Positions 27,575 to 36,515 of a DNA stretch of 64,000 nt are shown piece by piece. Every line of letters begins with the position of its first letter. The first letter of the stretch is position 1. This DNA is from CAYVHU01 sp964451415 (GTDB lineage: Bacteria > Pseudomonadota > Alphaproteobacteria > Rhodospirillales > Magnetovibrionaceae), in NCBI GenBank assembly GCA_964451415.1, contig CAYVHU010000007.1, positions 84,140-148,139 on the forward strand, given 5' to 3'. Both the position numbers and the translations under genes were made by a program. A model generated the notes under the pieces. That model was given only the letters and a program-made list of their open reading frames with translations, searched no databases and was not told where the DNA came from.

Positions 27575-29047
27575 ATGAACGACACGCCTCAAGCCCCGCC
27601 CCCAAAAGATGCCGCCGCCAAGGTCCCCGCACCGCGCAAACCCGGCTTGTTTGCACGTTTATTTGGTTTGGGCGGTCTCATGAGCGCAACGACGGGTGAT
27701 CATCTGAATGTCGCCATAACACCGTTTCTCGACGCCGCTCAGCAGAACCACGCCCGCACAATCGCGTCAGTCCTGCAAAAAATTAACGGGTTGCGCATAC
27801 GCATCTTGCGCGAGCCGCCACTCTTACGTCCCAGCACCTACAACAGCGACGACTTTACGGGCGCGCCAAGCACCGCAGATTTGCCGGATGCGTGCGCCAA
27901 AGCTATGACCTGGTTGGGAAAATTCAACGTCGATCTGGTGTTGTGGGGTGACGTCCCGCCACCGGGAACCACACTGTTCATTTATTTCGCCGCACCGCCG
28001 CCCAGCGACAGCGACCCTTGCGCGATCATTTCTCCGTTTCAACCGCTGAATTTGCCGGTGGAATTCAATCCCGACGATTTCGCAGGCTTGTTGCTCGCCA
28101 CCGCCCTCGCCGCCATGAACCTGCAAAACGACACTCAGCGCCAAAAACGCCGCACCTTGATCGCCGATGCGCTGGGACACGCTGCCACCAACATGGAGAA
28201 TTTGCCGTCCGATTTCACCTTGCGTGAGAAAGCCGCGGCGCACGCAGCCTACGCCAATGCGTTGGCGACCTTCGGTCATCTGTTTCCCGGCGGCGAAGTT
28301 TACCACCGCGCCGCCCTCGCCTATGAACAGGCCCTCAAAGGCGTGCTGCGCACCGACAGCCCAACCAACTGGGCCTATCTCAACCGCAACCTGGGCGCCG
28401 TGCGGCAAGCACTGGGCGAACGTGCCGACGACATAGACCTGCTCGAACACGCCACGACGGCCTACCGTGCGGCCCTGGAAGTCTTCACATTTGAAGCCAC
28501 GCCGTTTCCCTGGGCAACAACACAAAATCGTTTGGGCGAAGTGCTCTACCGCCTTGACATCAAAAGCGGCGACACCGCAGGTCTGAAGGAGGCCCTGACG
28601 GTCTATCAGGCCGCCCTTAAGGTTTTGAATCGAAAATCCACGCCCTTGCTGTGGGCGCAGACCATGAACAATCTCGCACAGGCCGCACAAATTCTGGGGC
28701 GCGAACTATCAAACCCGGAACTGGTCGAACGCGCCGTTACGGCATGCGTGCAGGCCTTGAAAGTGCGCACGCACGACCACCACCCGACGCTGTGGGCAAC
28801 GACGCAGAACAACATGGGCAGTGCTTTGTTTTTATTGGGCCTCATGAGCGGCGAGGACAAATACAATGAAAAGGCGCTCAATGCCTTCATGGACGCGCGT
28901 GAAATCTATAGCGCCCTGGGACTGACGCGCATGGTCGAAGTCACGGACAAAAACATCCAGCACGCCCGCGCACGCATGCCCGGCGGTGGCGAAAAAACGA
29001 AAAAGAACGACCCCGCCATGTGGTGGCTTGAAGAAGATACCGATTAG
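27575..29047 (+). CDS. TPR-like repeat protein of unknown function
   Basis: 490 residues. A Pro/Ala-rich N-terminus precedes a globular region to about residue 190. From about residue 230 there are degenerate 45-52-residue helical repeats marked by ATTQNRLGEVL, AQTMNNLAQAA and ATTQNNMGSAL, with YRAALEVF/YQAALKVL units between them. Such repeats are TPR variants used as protein-binding scaffolds. No signal peptide is evident. It is probably co-transcribed with the TPR-glycosyltransferase-like gene 14 bases upstream. The last four bases overlap the convergent lipoprotein gene. Confidence 0.75.
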   Translation: MNDTPQAPPPKDAAAKVPAPRKPGLFARLFGLGGLMSATTGDHLNVAITPFLDAAQQNHARTIASVLQKINGLRIRILREPPLLRPSTYNSDDFTGAPSTADLPDACAKAMTWLGKFNVDLVLWGDVPPPGTTLFIYFAAPPPSDSDPCAIISPFQPLNLPVEFNPDDFAGLLLATALAAMNLQNDTQRQKRRTLIADALGHAATNMENLPSDFTLREKAAAHAAYANALATFGHLFPGGEVYHRAALAYEQALKGVLRTDSPTNWAYLNRNLGAVRQALGERADDIDLLEHATTAYRAALEVFTFEATPFPWATTQNRLGEVLYRLDIKSGDTAGLKEALTVYQAALKVLNRKSTPLLWAQTMNNLAQAAQILGRELSNPELVERAVTACVQALKVRTHDHHPTLWATTQNNMGSALFLLGLMSGEDKYNEKALNAFMDAREIYSALGLTRMVEVTDKNIQHARARMPGGGEKTKKNDPAMWWLEEDTD

Positions 29048-29610
29048 TTTGCGGCCACCCCAATGCGCGGCGCCACGATGTTGACCACCGCCGCGGCACC
29101 GATGGTCGGGCTCAGCGCAAATGCAATGTCGCGAATTTCATAACGGCCGTCCCATAACGGGACGAAGCGAAACGTCACGCGCGAACGGGCCTTGATGCGC
29201 ACGCCGTTGACGCAGCCCTTGGCGGGAGCCTTGTCACCAAACTGAATACTGTCCAGCGCCACGCCCTTTTTCAGTAAGTTCGGCGCCCATATGTTATGGG
29301 TCCGATCGTCCCTGTTTTCCACCACCAAAATAACGGGGCGGTTCTTTTCCAAATACAGGACCATGGGGCGGTAATCACCGTCAATAATCTGGATTGTATA
29401 GGGTTGGACCCCTTTCCAATCGACACTTTGCAACACATCAGCACGATCCGTCACACACACGCCCACGTCGCGCACGGCGTTTTGCGAACTCACGCAGCCC
29501 GCCAGGATTGCCGGTAGAATCACCACCGCTAAACTCGTCACAAACGCACGTAAGCGCACGGCAAACCGCGATTCGTTCGCGAAAAACTGCAAAGGTCCAC
29601 CAAAGGTCAC
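29044..29610 (-). CDS. Small lipoprotein with cupredoxin-like region, unknown function
   Basis: I place the start at the GTG at 29610, since GGGGAGA lies seven bases upstream. The open frame extends to a TTG at 29631. The product is about 188 residues with a lipoprotein signal ending in ILAGC. The mature part is beta-rich and resembles a cupredoxin-type sandwich (YTIQIIDGDYRPMVLYLEK, then a THNIWAP segment), but a full Cys/His/Met copper site is not evident. It is convergent with the TPR gene, overlapping it by four bases. Confidence 0.65.
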   Translation of the reverse strand: MTFGGPLQFFANESRFAVRLRAFVTSLAVVILPAILAGCVSSQNAVRDVGVCVTDRADVLQSVDWKGVQPYTIQIIDGDYRPMVLYLEKNRPVILVVENRDDRTHNIWAPNLLKKGVALDSIQFGDKAPAKGCVNGVRIKARSRVTFRFVPLWDGRYEIRDIAFALSPTIGAAAVVNIVAPRIGVAAN

Positions 29611-29678
29611 GAGAAATCTCCCCAGCCGCAAATCGAAGATAAGTTAACAGGACCTGAGTTTCACACCAAGTCGTAACT

Positions 29679-29826
29679 AGGGTCCGAACTCATTCAAATG
29701 ATCCGCTTTCGTTTGGCAAGAATGCCGTTAGACAAGGAGAGAACTTGCAGGAAATATGGTTTATTTTCAAAAGATCTCGACGTCGTGTGGCGCTAAAGAG
29801 TGTCATTTGAATGAGTTTGGACCCTG
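29679..29826. mobile_element. MITE-like element with ~23-bp terminal inverted repeats
   Basis: A ~148-bp non-coding element. The left end is AGGGTCCGAACTCATTCAAA at 29680-29699, and its reverse complement, with G to A at one position, forms the right end at 29805-29826. It encodes no transposase. Its right end supplies the last codons and stop of pheA. A related solo copy is at 35160-35206. No clear target duplication could be assigned. Confidence 0.65.
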
Positions 29827-30725
29827 GAAGCGATCTCATCGCGCGCCGGGGCCGCCGGATAGGCTCCCATGATCTTGATTTCATGGGTGAAAAAATCCAA
29901 TTCGGCGAAGGCGCGGATCATGGCCGGGTCTTCGGGATGTCCTTCGACCTCGGCGAAGAACTGCGCGGCCAGAAAGCTTCCGCCGACGATATAACTTTCC
30001 AACTTCGTCATGTTGATGCCATTGGTGGCAAAGCCGCCCAAAGCCTTGTACAAGGCCGCGGGAATGTTTTTCACGCGAAAGATAAAACTGGTCACTATTT
30101 TTCTTTGCGCACGCACCGGCGTTTCCGCCTCCCTCGCCATGATCAAGAACCGCGTCGTATTGTGTTCAGCATCCTCGATATTGCCCCGCAGGTCGCTCAA
30201 ACCATAGATTTCGCCGGCCAGCTTTGACGCGATCGCCGCTTGCGTATGATCGTTCTGCGTGCTGATCATGTGGGCGGCCCCTGCGGTATCGGCATGCAGC
30301 ACGGGCTTCAATCCCAGTTCGCGGATCAGGCCCCGGCACTGGTTCAAGGCATGGACATGACTGTGAACGTGGGTCAGTTCCTCAATCTTCGTCTCCGGCA
30401 AGGCCAAAAGATGGTGATCGACGCGCTGGTAATGCTCGCCAATGATGTACAGGTTCGAGGCGGGCAACAAATGATGGATATCGGCCACCCGCCCGGCCAC
30501 CGAATTGTCGATGGGGATCATCGCCAGACGCGCCTTGGCGTCATGCACGGCGGCAAAGGTGTCTTCGAACGCATAGCATGGCAACGTTTGCATATCCGGA
30601 AATACGGCGCGACACGCCATGTCGGAATTGGCCCCCGGCTCCCCTTGAAAGGCGATGGTATTGGACGGCTCGCAAGCTGCCTGATCCGTGTCCGTGTGCC
30701 CGGTGTTCATTGGTTTCGCCCCCAT
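29793..30725 (-). CDS. pheA: Prephenate dehydratase
   Basis: About 310 residues. It converts prephenate to phenylpyruvate. The N-terminal dehydratase domain shows AFQGEPGANSD and ends with the catalytic NTTRFLIM motif. A C-terminal ACT domain (LYKALGGFATNGINMTKLESYI) probably mediates phenylalanine feedback. The ATG at 30725 overlaps the kdsB stop as TGATG, so the two are translationally coupled; ATG 30710 is an alternative. The last ten residues (RVQTHSNDTL) and the stop are encoded by the inverted repeat and edge of a MITE-like element, so the natural C-terminus has been replaced. Confidence 0.94.
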   Translation of the reverse strand: MGAKPMNTGHTDTDQAACEPSNTIAFQGEPGANSDMACRAVFPDMQTLPCYAFEDTFAAVHDAKARLAMIPIDNSVAGRVADIHHLLPASNLYIIGEHYQRVDHHLLALPETKIEELTHVHSHVHALNQCRGLIRELGLKPVLHADTAGAAHMISTQNDHTQAAIASKLAGEIYGLSDLRGNIEDAEHNTTRFLIMAREAETPVRAQRKIVTSFIFRVKNIPAALYKALGGFATNGINMTKLESYIVGGSFLAAQFFAEVEGHPEDPAMIRAFAELDFFTHEIKIMGAYPAAPARDEIASRVQTHSNDTL

Positions 30726-31489
30726 CACTCAGCCAAAATGGAGCGCGCGCGCTCAAGATCGGCGGGAGTATCGACCCCGAAAGGAACCGTGTCAACGCGC
30801 GCCGCCGCAATGTGAAAGCCGTGTTCCAAAGCCCGAAGCTGCTCCAGTTTTTCACGTTGTTCCAAGACCCCCTGGGGCAACGCGACGAAACGTTCCAGGG
30901 CCTTTCGCCGATAGGCGTAAATGCCGATGTGATGGTACAAGGGGCCGTCGCCATAGGGGGCGGAAGCCCGCGAGAAATAAAGCGCACGCCCCACATCGCT
31001 CACAACGCCATGCCCGGTGGCAAAGCCCACCACGGCCTTGACCACGTTGGGATTGCTCTTTTCTTGCTCATCGGTGATTTCCACGACCAAGGTGGCGATG
31101 TCCACATTCGCATCCGCCATCGGCCTCAATACCGCTTGAATGACGCCCGGATCAATGGCGGGAAGGTCCCCTTGAAGATTGACCACGATGTCGTGACGAG
31201 CTTTAGGATCAACGGCCTGCAAAGCCTCGAAAATACGATCCGAGCCGGAAGGGTGAGCGGGATCGGTCAGCACCGCGCGCACGCCGTATGGCTCAAGGGC
31301 GTCCTTGATCTCAGCATCGGCGCACGCCACCCACACAGGACCGATGTCCGCATCCTGGGCGCGCCTGGCGACATGGGCAACCATGGGCAGCCCCGCAATG
31401 TCGGCCAGCGGTTTGCCCGGCAGGCGCTGGGATTCCATACGCGCAGGAATGATGACGATGGGATTGAGGAGAGTCGCAGAAACGCTCAT
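30725..31489 (-). CDS. kdsB: CMP-Kdo synthetase (3-deoxy-manno-octulosonate cytidylyltransferase)
   Basis: 254 residues. It activates Kdo with CTP for lipopolysaccharide core synthesis. Family motifs are IIPARMESQRLPGKPL at the N-terminus, HPSGSDRI, VNLQGDLP and HHIGIYAYRR. Length is normal. It is upstream of pheA on the same strand, a pairing often seen in alphaproteobacteria. Confidence 0.95.
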   Translation of the reverse strand: MSVSATLLNPIVIIPARMESQRLPGKPLADIAGLPMVAHVARRAQDADIGPVWVACADAEIKDALEPYGVRAVLTDPAHPSGSDRIFEALQAVDPKARHDIVVNLQGDLPAIDPGVIQAVLRPMADANVDIATLVVEITDEQEKSNPNVVKAVVGFATGHGVVSDVGRALYFSRASAPYGDGPLYHHIGIYAYRRKALERFVALPQGVLEQREKLEQLRALEHGFHIAAARVDTVPFGVDTPADLERARSILAE

Positions 31490-31674
31490 GGGTCACTTCA
31501 GCCTTTGTGGAAAGTGTTGCCCACATGATCACACCGCGCGCGCGCGTTCAAGGAGAACGCGAGGCACACATGGTGATACCAAATGGATATGAGCAAGAAC
31601 AATCTTCCGTTTTGATCGCAACAGCCCCCCTATTGGAGAAGGAAAAAACGCCCTCTTGCCCCAAGGTCTGAACC

Positions 31675-32595
31675 ATGAGCACATCGCCGCGTACCGCCAT
31701 AGTCCTAACAGTTGTCGCCACATTTTTTTGGGGATCGAATTTTGCCGCGGCGAAATTGTCCCTGACCGGTTTACCGCCATGGACGGCGGCTGCGGAACGT
31801 TTCGTGATTGCGGCATTTTGTATTTCGCTGGTTCTTCATTTTAAAACCGGCTTTAAACGCAACGTTCTGCGGCAGAACATCGTTGCCTATGCACTCTTGG
31901 GCAGTGTCGGCATCGCCGGTTTTAACGGAGCACTTTTCATCGGCTTGCAAACTGCGGATCCGGTAACGGCGGCTTTGATTATAGCGACGGTGCCTCTTTC
32001 TGCAAATTTGTTAGAGGCGGCCCTTGAGCGACGCCTCCCTGGGCGCTGGCGCATTATCGGAACAATTGTGAGCCTGATCGGCGTGGCGATGGTGGTCACA
32101 AACGGAACGTTTTTCATGGGCGACGGTTTCAAATTTGTCCCCGGGGATTTGATCCTTGGTCTGGGAAGTCTGGTGTGGGCCGCCTACACCGTGGGGTGTC
32201 GTTACTTCGTCAGGGACAGCTCCGCACTGGAAACCACCGCCTGGACGATGATTTCAGGGGCGATCACCCTTGTCGCCGTAGCGTTTGCAACGGAACAGCC
32301 GATGGCCGCCGTTGCGGCGGGAACACTGACCAGCCACCTTTCCACGGTTTATCTGGCGATCCCGGGCGCTGTGCTGGCGTACCTGTTTTTTGTCATCGCG
32401 ATATCCGTGCGCGGTCCGGGCCGCACGGCGGTGTTCGGAAACCTCGTCCCGGTGTTTGCGCTTCTCATTTCCGCCGCACAGGGAAATATTCCCGGCGAAA
32501 CGCAGGTGTTGGGCGTCGTTGTGACAATCCTGGGCGTGTTGGTCGGGGACGGGATGGTGGTGAACGTCCTCAAGAAGGCAAGAGCGACGCTGTAA
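31675..32595 (+). CDS. EamA/DMT-family transporter
   Basis: 306 residues with ten hydrophobic segments arranged as two EamA repeats (FFWGSNFAAAKLSLTGLPPW at the start of the first; LGLGSLVWAAYTVGCRYF at the start of the second). Members export metabolites or amino acids. The substrate is unknown. The gene is divergent from kdsB and convergent with a LysR regulator that may or may not control it. Confidence 0.88.
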   Translation: MSTSPRTAIVLTVVATFFWGSNFAAAKLSLTGLPPWTAAAERFVIAAFCISLVLHFKTGFKRNVLRQNIVAYALLGSVGIAGFNGALFIGLQTADPVTAALIIATVPLSANLLEAALERRLPGRWRIIGTIVSLIGVAMVVTNGTFFMGDGFKFVPGDLILGLGSLVWAAYTVGCRYFVRDSSALETTAWTMISGAITLVAVAFATEQPMAAVAAGTLTSHLSTVYLAIPGAVLAYLFFVIAISVRGPGRTAVFGNLVPVFALLISAAQGNIPGETQVLGVVVTILGVLVGDGMVVNVLKKARATL

Positions 32596-32668
32596 CCTCA
32601 ATCAATGAGTCCTGAGCCTAAGGGCTCGCCCGAAAAGTTCGCGGACGACCGGCTTGAATCCTAACGTA

Positions 32669-33601
32669 CTATAAAATGGCACTCACTTGGCGAACGGGAC
32701 CTTGCGTCATCCCGGCAAGAACGTCCTGACAAACATCCAGAAAAACGCGTTGATCCCCCGCGCGGCAGATCAATTCGAACGAAAGCGTGAGCGCCTTGTC
32801 GATTGAGGGTTCAAAGCTTCTGAAAACGACGCCCTCCCTTGGAGAAAGAGCCAGTGAGCTTGAAAGAAACGTCATCCCTTCACCGGCGATTATTTTTGCA
32901 AAAAGGGCCTCGCGATAGTTCGGCTTAGAACGAAATTCAGGTCGATAGGAATGTTCCTGAAAAATACGCTCCGCACGATCATAAAGGGTGGGATTGCATG
33001 AGCGCTCGATCCAGAACAAGGGAATATCGGGAAGATCTTGAAAGGTGAGCCGCCCGGTTGGCAGATCGATATCAGAGCTGATCACTAGCGAAAGAGATTC
33101 CGAAAAAAGCGGCTCTGTCTTGAACCCATTGGGAAGATCCCGCTGGGCCACGATAACAGCCATATCGAGACGTCCTGAAGCAACCCGGGTCATGAGGCGG
33201 CGCGAAGTATCGTATTCTTCATGAACCGAGACGTCGTTTCCCCGCGCGTGCAAGGTCCGTTCGATCCCGGGAAACAACGCTGGATTCAAGATCTGCGTAA
33301 ACCCCAGATTAAGCTGCTCTATCGGTTGCTCACCCGCCCGGCGCGCAGCGCAAACGCCTTGCCGGAGATCGTAAAGAATTTTCCGAGCCTGTTCAGCCAA
33401 AACGGCACCTGCCTGCGTCAAATGCACATAATGCGTATTGCGCGTGAACAAGGAAACGCCAACAAGATTTTCCAGCGCCTTGATGTGACGTGACAAGGGA
33501 GGCTGCGACAAATTCAGACGTTGCGCCGCTTCGCGAAAATTGAGCGTATCGGCGACGGCAACCAGACATTCCAATTGCCGCATTGAAGGATTGTGGCTCA
33601 C
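32669..33601 (-). CDS. LysR-family transcriptional regulator
   Basis: About 310 residues from the GTG at 33601, which has AAGGA nine bases upstream; ATG 33583 is an alternative. The N-terminal winged HTH is clear (LNFREAAQRLNLSQPPLSRHIKALE). The effector domain follows, with a low-similarity periplasmic-binding-like fold. The next minus-strand gene upstream is a hypothetical protein and the convergent neighbour is a DMT exporter, so the target is uncertain. Confidence 0.9.
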   Translation of the reverse strand: MSHNPSMRQLECLVAVADTLNFREAAQRLNLSQPPLSRHIKALENLVGVSLFTRNTHYVHLTQAGAVLAEQARKILYDLRQGVCAARRAGEQPIEQLNLGFTQILNPALFPGIERTLHARGNDVSVHEEYDTSRRLMTRVASGRLDMAVIVAQRDLPNGFKTEPLFSESLSLVISSDIDLPTGRLTFQDLPDIPLFWIERSCNPTLYDRAERIFQEHSYRPEFRSKPNYREALFAKIIAGEGMTFLSSSLALSPREGVVFRSFEPSIDKALTLSFELICRAGDQRVFLDVCQDVLAGMTQGPVRQVSAIL

Positions 33602-33646
33602 GTTCAATGTCCTTGAGGGTTGGGACTCGTCATCGGAGCCGCTCTT

Positions 33647-34159
33647 TTACGTGTCACCCATTTGCGGCGGAACGCTCCAACTCAGCGGCGTCCCTTGGGC
33701 TTGCGCATCCATCAACCAGCGGTGCGCGGCGTGATATTTGCGCTTTCGGTTGCGCACGAACTCCATGAACACATCGTAACACGGACCGTTCCTGCGCGCG
33801 CGCAAATCGCGGATTCCGGCGGCCAGATTTTCGGCGATGTGCGTCTGCGCATTCAGCCAGTTGGTAATATCTTGTTCAAAAAACAAGGTATCGCAGTGGG
33901 CCAGAACAGCGCGCCACTGCTTCGCGCGTTCAAGCTTTGAAGGGATGAAAAAGGGATGATCGACAAGATACTTGTGTATCGCCCGCCACTTGCGATGGCG
34001 CAATTTCACCCTCGCAAAACTCTCATCGCACCGCGATACGACAATGGCTTCTTCCTGTCTCAGATCCTGGAAAATCCGGGGCCACGCATCTACGAACCCG
34101 TTGAATTTTTCGCCGTCCGTGGGATTGCTTGTGCAACTCATACCTTGAATATAGGACAT
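33647..34159 (-). CDS. Hypothetical protein
   Basis: 170 residues, hydrophilic and rich in Arg, Trp and Phe, with no signal peptide. I recognise no family. Helical segments with regular aromatic residues are visible (WPRIFQDLRQEEA, RKWRAIHKYLVDHPFF, NRKRKYHAAHRWLMDA). Met7 is an alternative start. It lies between the LpxH-like gene (24 bases downstream of that gene's stop) and the LysR gene. Confidence 0.6.
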   Translation of the reverse strand: MSYIQGMSCTSNPTDGEKFNGFVDAWPRIFQDLRQEEAIVVSRCDESFARVKLRHRKWRAIHKYLVDHPFFIPSKLERAKQWRAVLAHCDTLFFEQDITNWLNAQTHIAENLAAGIRDLRARRNGPCYDVFMEFVRNRKRKYHAAHRWLMDAQAQGTPLSWSVPPQMGDT

Positions 34160-34183
34160 GCAACGGGAGGATTGAAGCGCAGC

Positions 34184-35038
34184 CTATTCGCCAAGCATGG
34201 ACAGGGCCGCAAGGTTGGCGTTCGCCGGACCGGGGGTGTTCAGCGAATCGGACTTACCTTGATCCTGGGTGGCGAAATCATGCCAACGAACAATTTCCAG
34301 ATGACCGTTTGCATGCTCCACCAAGGCGGAGCAGCTTTCCACCCAATCGCCGTCGTTACAATACAAAACACCGCCGATCTGACGAGTCTCGGGATGATGG
34401 ATATGGCCGCAAACGATCCCGTCCAGAGCACGTCGGCGCACAATCTCAGAGACCGATTCTTCATAAGCCGCAATATATTTCACCGCATTTTTGACCTTGT
34501 ATTTCAAATACGCAGACAAAGACCAATACGGAAACCCCAGCCGTTGGCGGATGCGGTTGTACCATTGATTGAGGACCAGGGTGAACATGTACGCGTTGTC
34601 GCCGATCATCGCCAGCCACTTGGCATAGCGCACGATGGCATCAAATTCGTCGCCATGGGTGATCAGAAGTTTGCGGCCATCCGCAGTTTCGTGAATGACA
34701 TCACGCAAGACTTCGACGCCACCAAAATGATGGCCAACATAAGCGCGCGCAAACTCGTCGTGATTGCCGGGCACATAGATGACCCTCGTCCCCTTGCGCA
34801 CCTTGCGTAAAATTTTCTGTACCACGTCATTGTGCGCCTGGGGCCAGTACCACGAGCGCTTCAAGCGCCAGCCGTCGATAATGTCCCCGACCAGATAAAG
34901 ATTGTCCGATTCGTTATAGCGCAAAAAATCGAGCAAAATTCCAGCCTGGCACCCGATGCTGCCCAAGTGCAGATCGGAAATCCAGATGGTGCGGTACCTT
35001 TTCCCTCTCAAGGGTTGGTCTTGTTTTCGTGCGTCCAT
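34184..35038 (-). CDS. LpxH-like UDP-2,3-diacylglucosamine diphosphatase family metallophosphoesterase
   Basis: 284 residues from the ATG at 35038. It is a calcineurin-like phosphoesterase with the full dimetal motif set: ISDLHLG, LVGDIIDGW, PGNHDEFA, THGDEFD and CGHIHHPE. It belongs to the COG2908-type branch that includes LpxH, which hydrolyses UDP-diacylglucosamine in lipid A synthesis. The longer length and C-terminal tail fit the LpxH2/YbbF-like subgroup, for which lipid A activity is less certain. Confidence 0.8.
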   Translation of the reverse strand: MDARKQDQPLRGKRYRTIWISDLHLGSIGCQAGILLDFLRYNESDNLYLVGDIIDGWRLKRSWYWPQAHNDVVQKILRKVRKGTRVIYVPGNHDEFARAYVGHHFGGVEVLRDVIHETADGRKLLITHGDEFDAIVRYAKWLAMIGDNAYMFTLVLNQWYNRIRQRLGFPYWSLSAYLKYKVKNAVKYIAAYEESVSEIVRRRALDGIVCGHIHHPETRQIGGVLYCNDGDWVESCSALVEHANGHLEIVRWHDFATQDQGKSDSLNTPGPANANLAALSMLGE

Positions 35039-35159
35039 GCCCACCAACGCTCCCCCGCCATGGACACGGCGTCCGTGACTGCGATAGCCTCAATATGAAC
35101 ACAATACCTATTACAAATTGATGGCACCCACCCTTGATCTTGATATTTATTATCGACCT

Positions 35160-35206
35160 TTAGGGGCCAAACTCATTCAAATGATACGCTTTAGTTTGGC
35201 CCCTAA
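35160..35206. repeat. Palindromic solo relative of the MITE-like inverted repeat
   Basis: TTAGGGGCCAAACT at 35160-35173 and AGTTTGGCCCCTAA at 35193-35206 form a perfect 14-bp inverted repeat. The internal ACTCATTCAAATGATACGCT is nearly identical to the left end of the element at 29679. It also provides the stop region of the cytochrome gene and could act as its terminator. Confidence 0.7.
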
Positions 35207-35649
35207 TAAAAGCCGTTGGCGCGTTGCATGGCGCGGACATAGGCGATGATCGCTTGCAGATCGCCCGCGCTGACCTGAGGCTGCGCCGGCATGGGGCCAA
35301 AGGACCAGTGATGCGGACGCACACCGTTTTTCACGGCCCGTAAAAATGCCCCGTTATCGTGATGGGAAGGAACGTAAAAGGCGTTCAGGAACGGCGGTCC
35401 CTGATCCGTTCCGCCAGCATTTTTACCGTGACATTGGATGCAGTTGGTGTTGAAAGCGGCCTCGCCTCGTTTTTCGCTCAAACCCAGTGCGGGCACCATG
35501 ATTTGCGCCCGCTGTGCGGCCGTGAGGCCCTGCCCCTGGGGCATGGAGGAGCTTGCCCCGGTTTTCGAAGCGTCGAATTTCGAAACGGTGACCGCAACCC
35601 CGGCAACCAAAAAAGCGGCAATCCCGACCATAATGACTTTGGAACTCAT
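35203..35649 (-). CDS. Class I cytochrome c
   Basis: 148 residues from the ATG at 35649, which has AGGAGG six bases upstream. An uncleaved signal anchor or signal peptide (SKVIMVGIAAFLVAGVAVTV) precedes one c-type haem site, CIQCH. The likely axial Met lies in GPMPAQP. It is a small periplasmic or membrane-tethered electron carrier. Its last codons lie in the palindromic repeat at 35160-35206. Confidence 0.88.
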   Translation of the reverse strand: MSSKVIMVGIAAFLVAGVAVTVSKFDASKTGASSSMPQGQGLTAAQRAQIMVPALGLSEKRGEAAFNTNCIQCHGKNAGGTDQGPPFLNAFYVPSHHDNGAFLRAVKNGVRPHHWSFGPMPAQPQVSAGDLQAIIAYVRAMQRANGFY

Positions 35650-35725
35650 CCCGACCTCCTTATTGAAAATTCGGCAGGAGGATGTGCCTTCCCCCAACGG
35701 GAAGGTCAAGACCATAAAATACGCT

Positions 35726-36409
35726 TTATGACAGCTTCATCAAAGCCTCGTCCAACGCGTCGAAATGTTCAATCAATGCTTCACTCCCCAGTTCCTTCAC
35801 CGGCGTTTTGCTATAACCATGGCTGAGCAGGACGACCGGCAGGCCCGCCGCGTGCGCGGCCGCAACATCGTTGTGATTGTCGCCGATCATGGCGCACGCG
35901 TGAGCGGGTACGTTCATCTTTTCCAACGCCGCCAGAAGATGTCGGGGGTCCGGTTTTTTAATACCAGCCAACGTGTCGCCACCGATCACGGCATCGAAAT
36001 AAACTTTCAAGTTCAATGCCTTGAGGATTTTCAGCGTCGCGCCATAGGGCTTGTTGGTGCAGATGGAAAGTTTGACGCCTTTGGCCCGCAACCGTTTCAA
36101 AGCATCGATTGCCCCACGATAGGGCCTGGTCAGTTCGGCGCTGCGCGGTTCGTAATCTTTGATGAAGGCGTTCACATGCCTGCGCAGTTTATCTTCCGGG
36201 GGAAGGCTGCCGGTGGCCTCGAAACAACGCTCCACCAGCTTCGGCACACCGTCGCCGATCATCATCTGCACCTCTTTCAGGCCGACTTCGCGCCGTCCCA
36301 GCGCGTGCAACATACGGTTGGCCGCCCCTTGAATATCCGGCGCGGAATCGATCAACGTACCGTCCAGATCGAAAATCAGGGCCGTGATCCGCTTAGCGTT
36401 AGAACTCAT
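35726..36409 (-). CDS. gph: Phosphoglycolate phosphatase-like HAD hydrolase
   Basis: 227 residues from the ATG at 36409. The upstream extension of the frame is not conserved. HAD motif I is FDLDGTLIDSAPD, motif II is in ICTNKPY, the Lys is in GIKKPDP, and motif IV is MIGDNHNDVAAA. The helical cap between motifs I and II is typical of Gph, which removes phosphoglycolate arising from DNA repair or oxygenase activity. Substrate assignment is by family. Confidence 0.88.
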   Translation of the reverse strand: MSSNAKRITALIFDLDGTLIDSAPDIQGAANRMLHALGRREVGLKEVQMMIGDGVPKLVERCFEATGSLPPEDKLRRHVNAFIKDYEPRSAELTRPYRGAIDALKRLRAKGVKLSICTNKPYGATLKILKALNLKVYFDAVIGGDTLAGIKKPDPRHLLAALEKMNVPAHACAMIGDNHNDVAAAHAAGLPVVLLSHGYSKTPVKELGSEALIEHFDALDEALMKLS

Positions 36410-36515
36410 GGCTGAAATAATCCGTAGCAATCTTTGTCTTGGCGCAGACCATGGGTTATGGCACCTTGCGCAACGCATAACAACACCATGGAAATCGTGA
36501 GTCGGAACACCCGGA

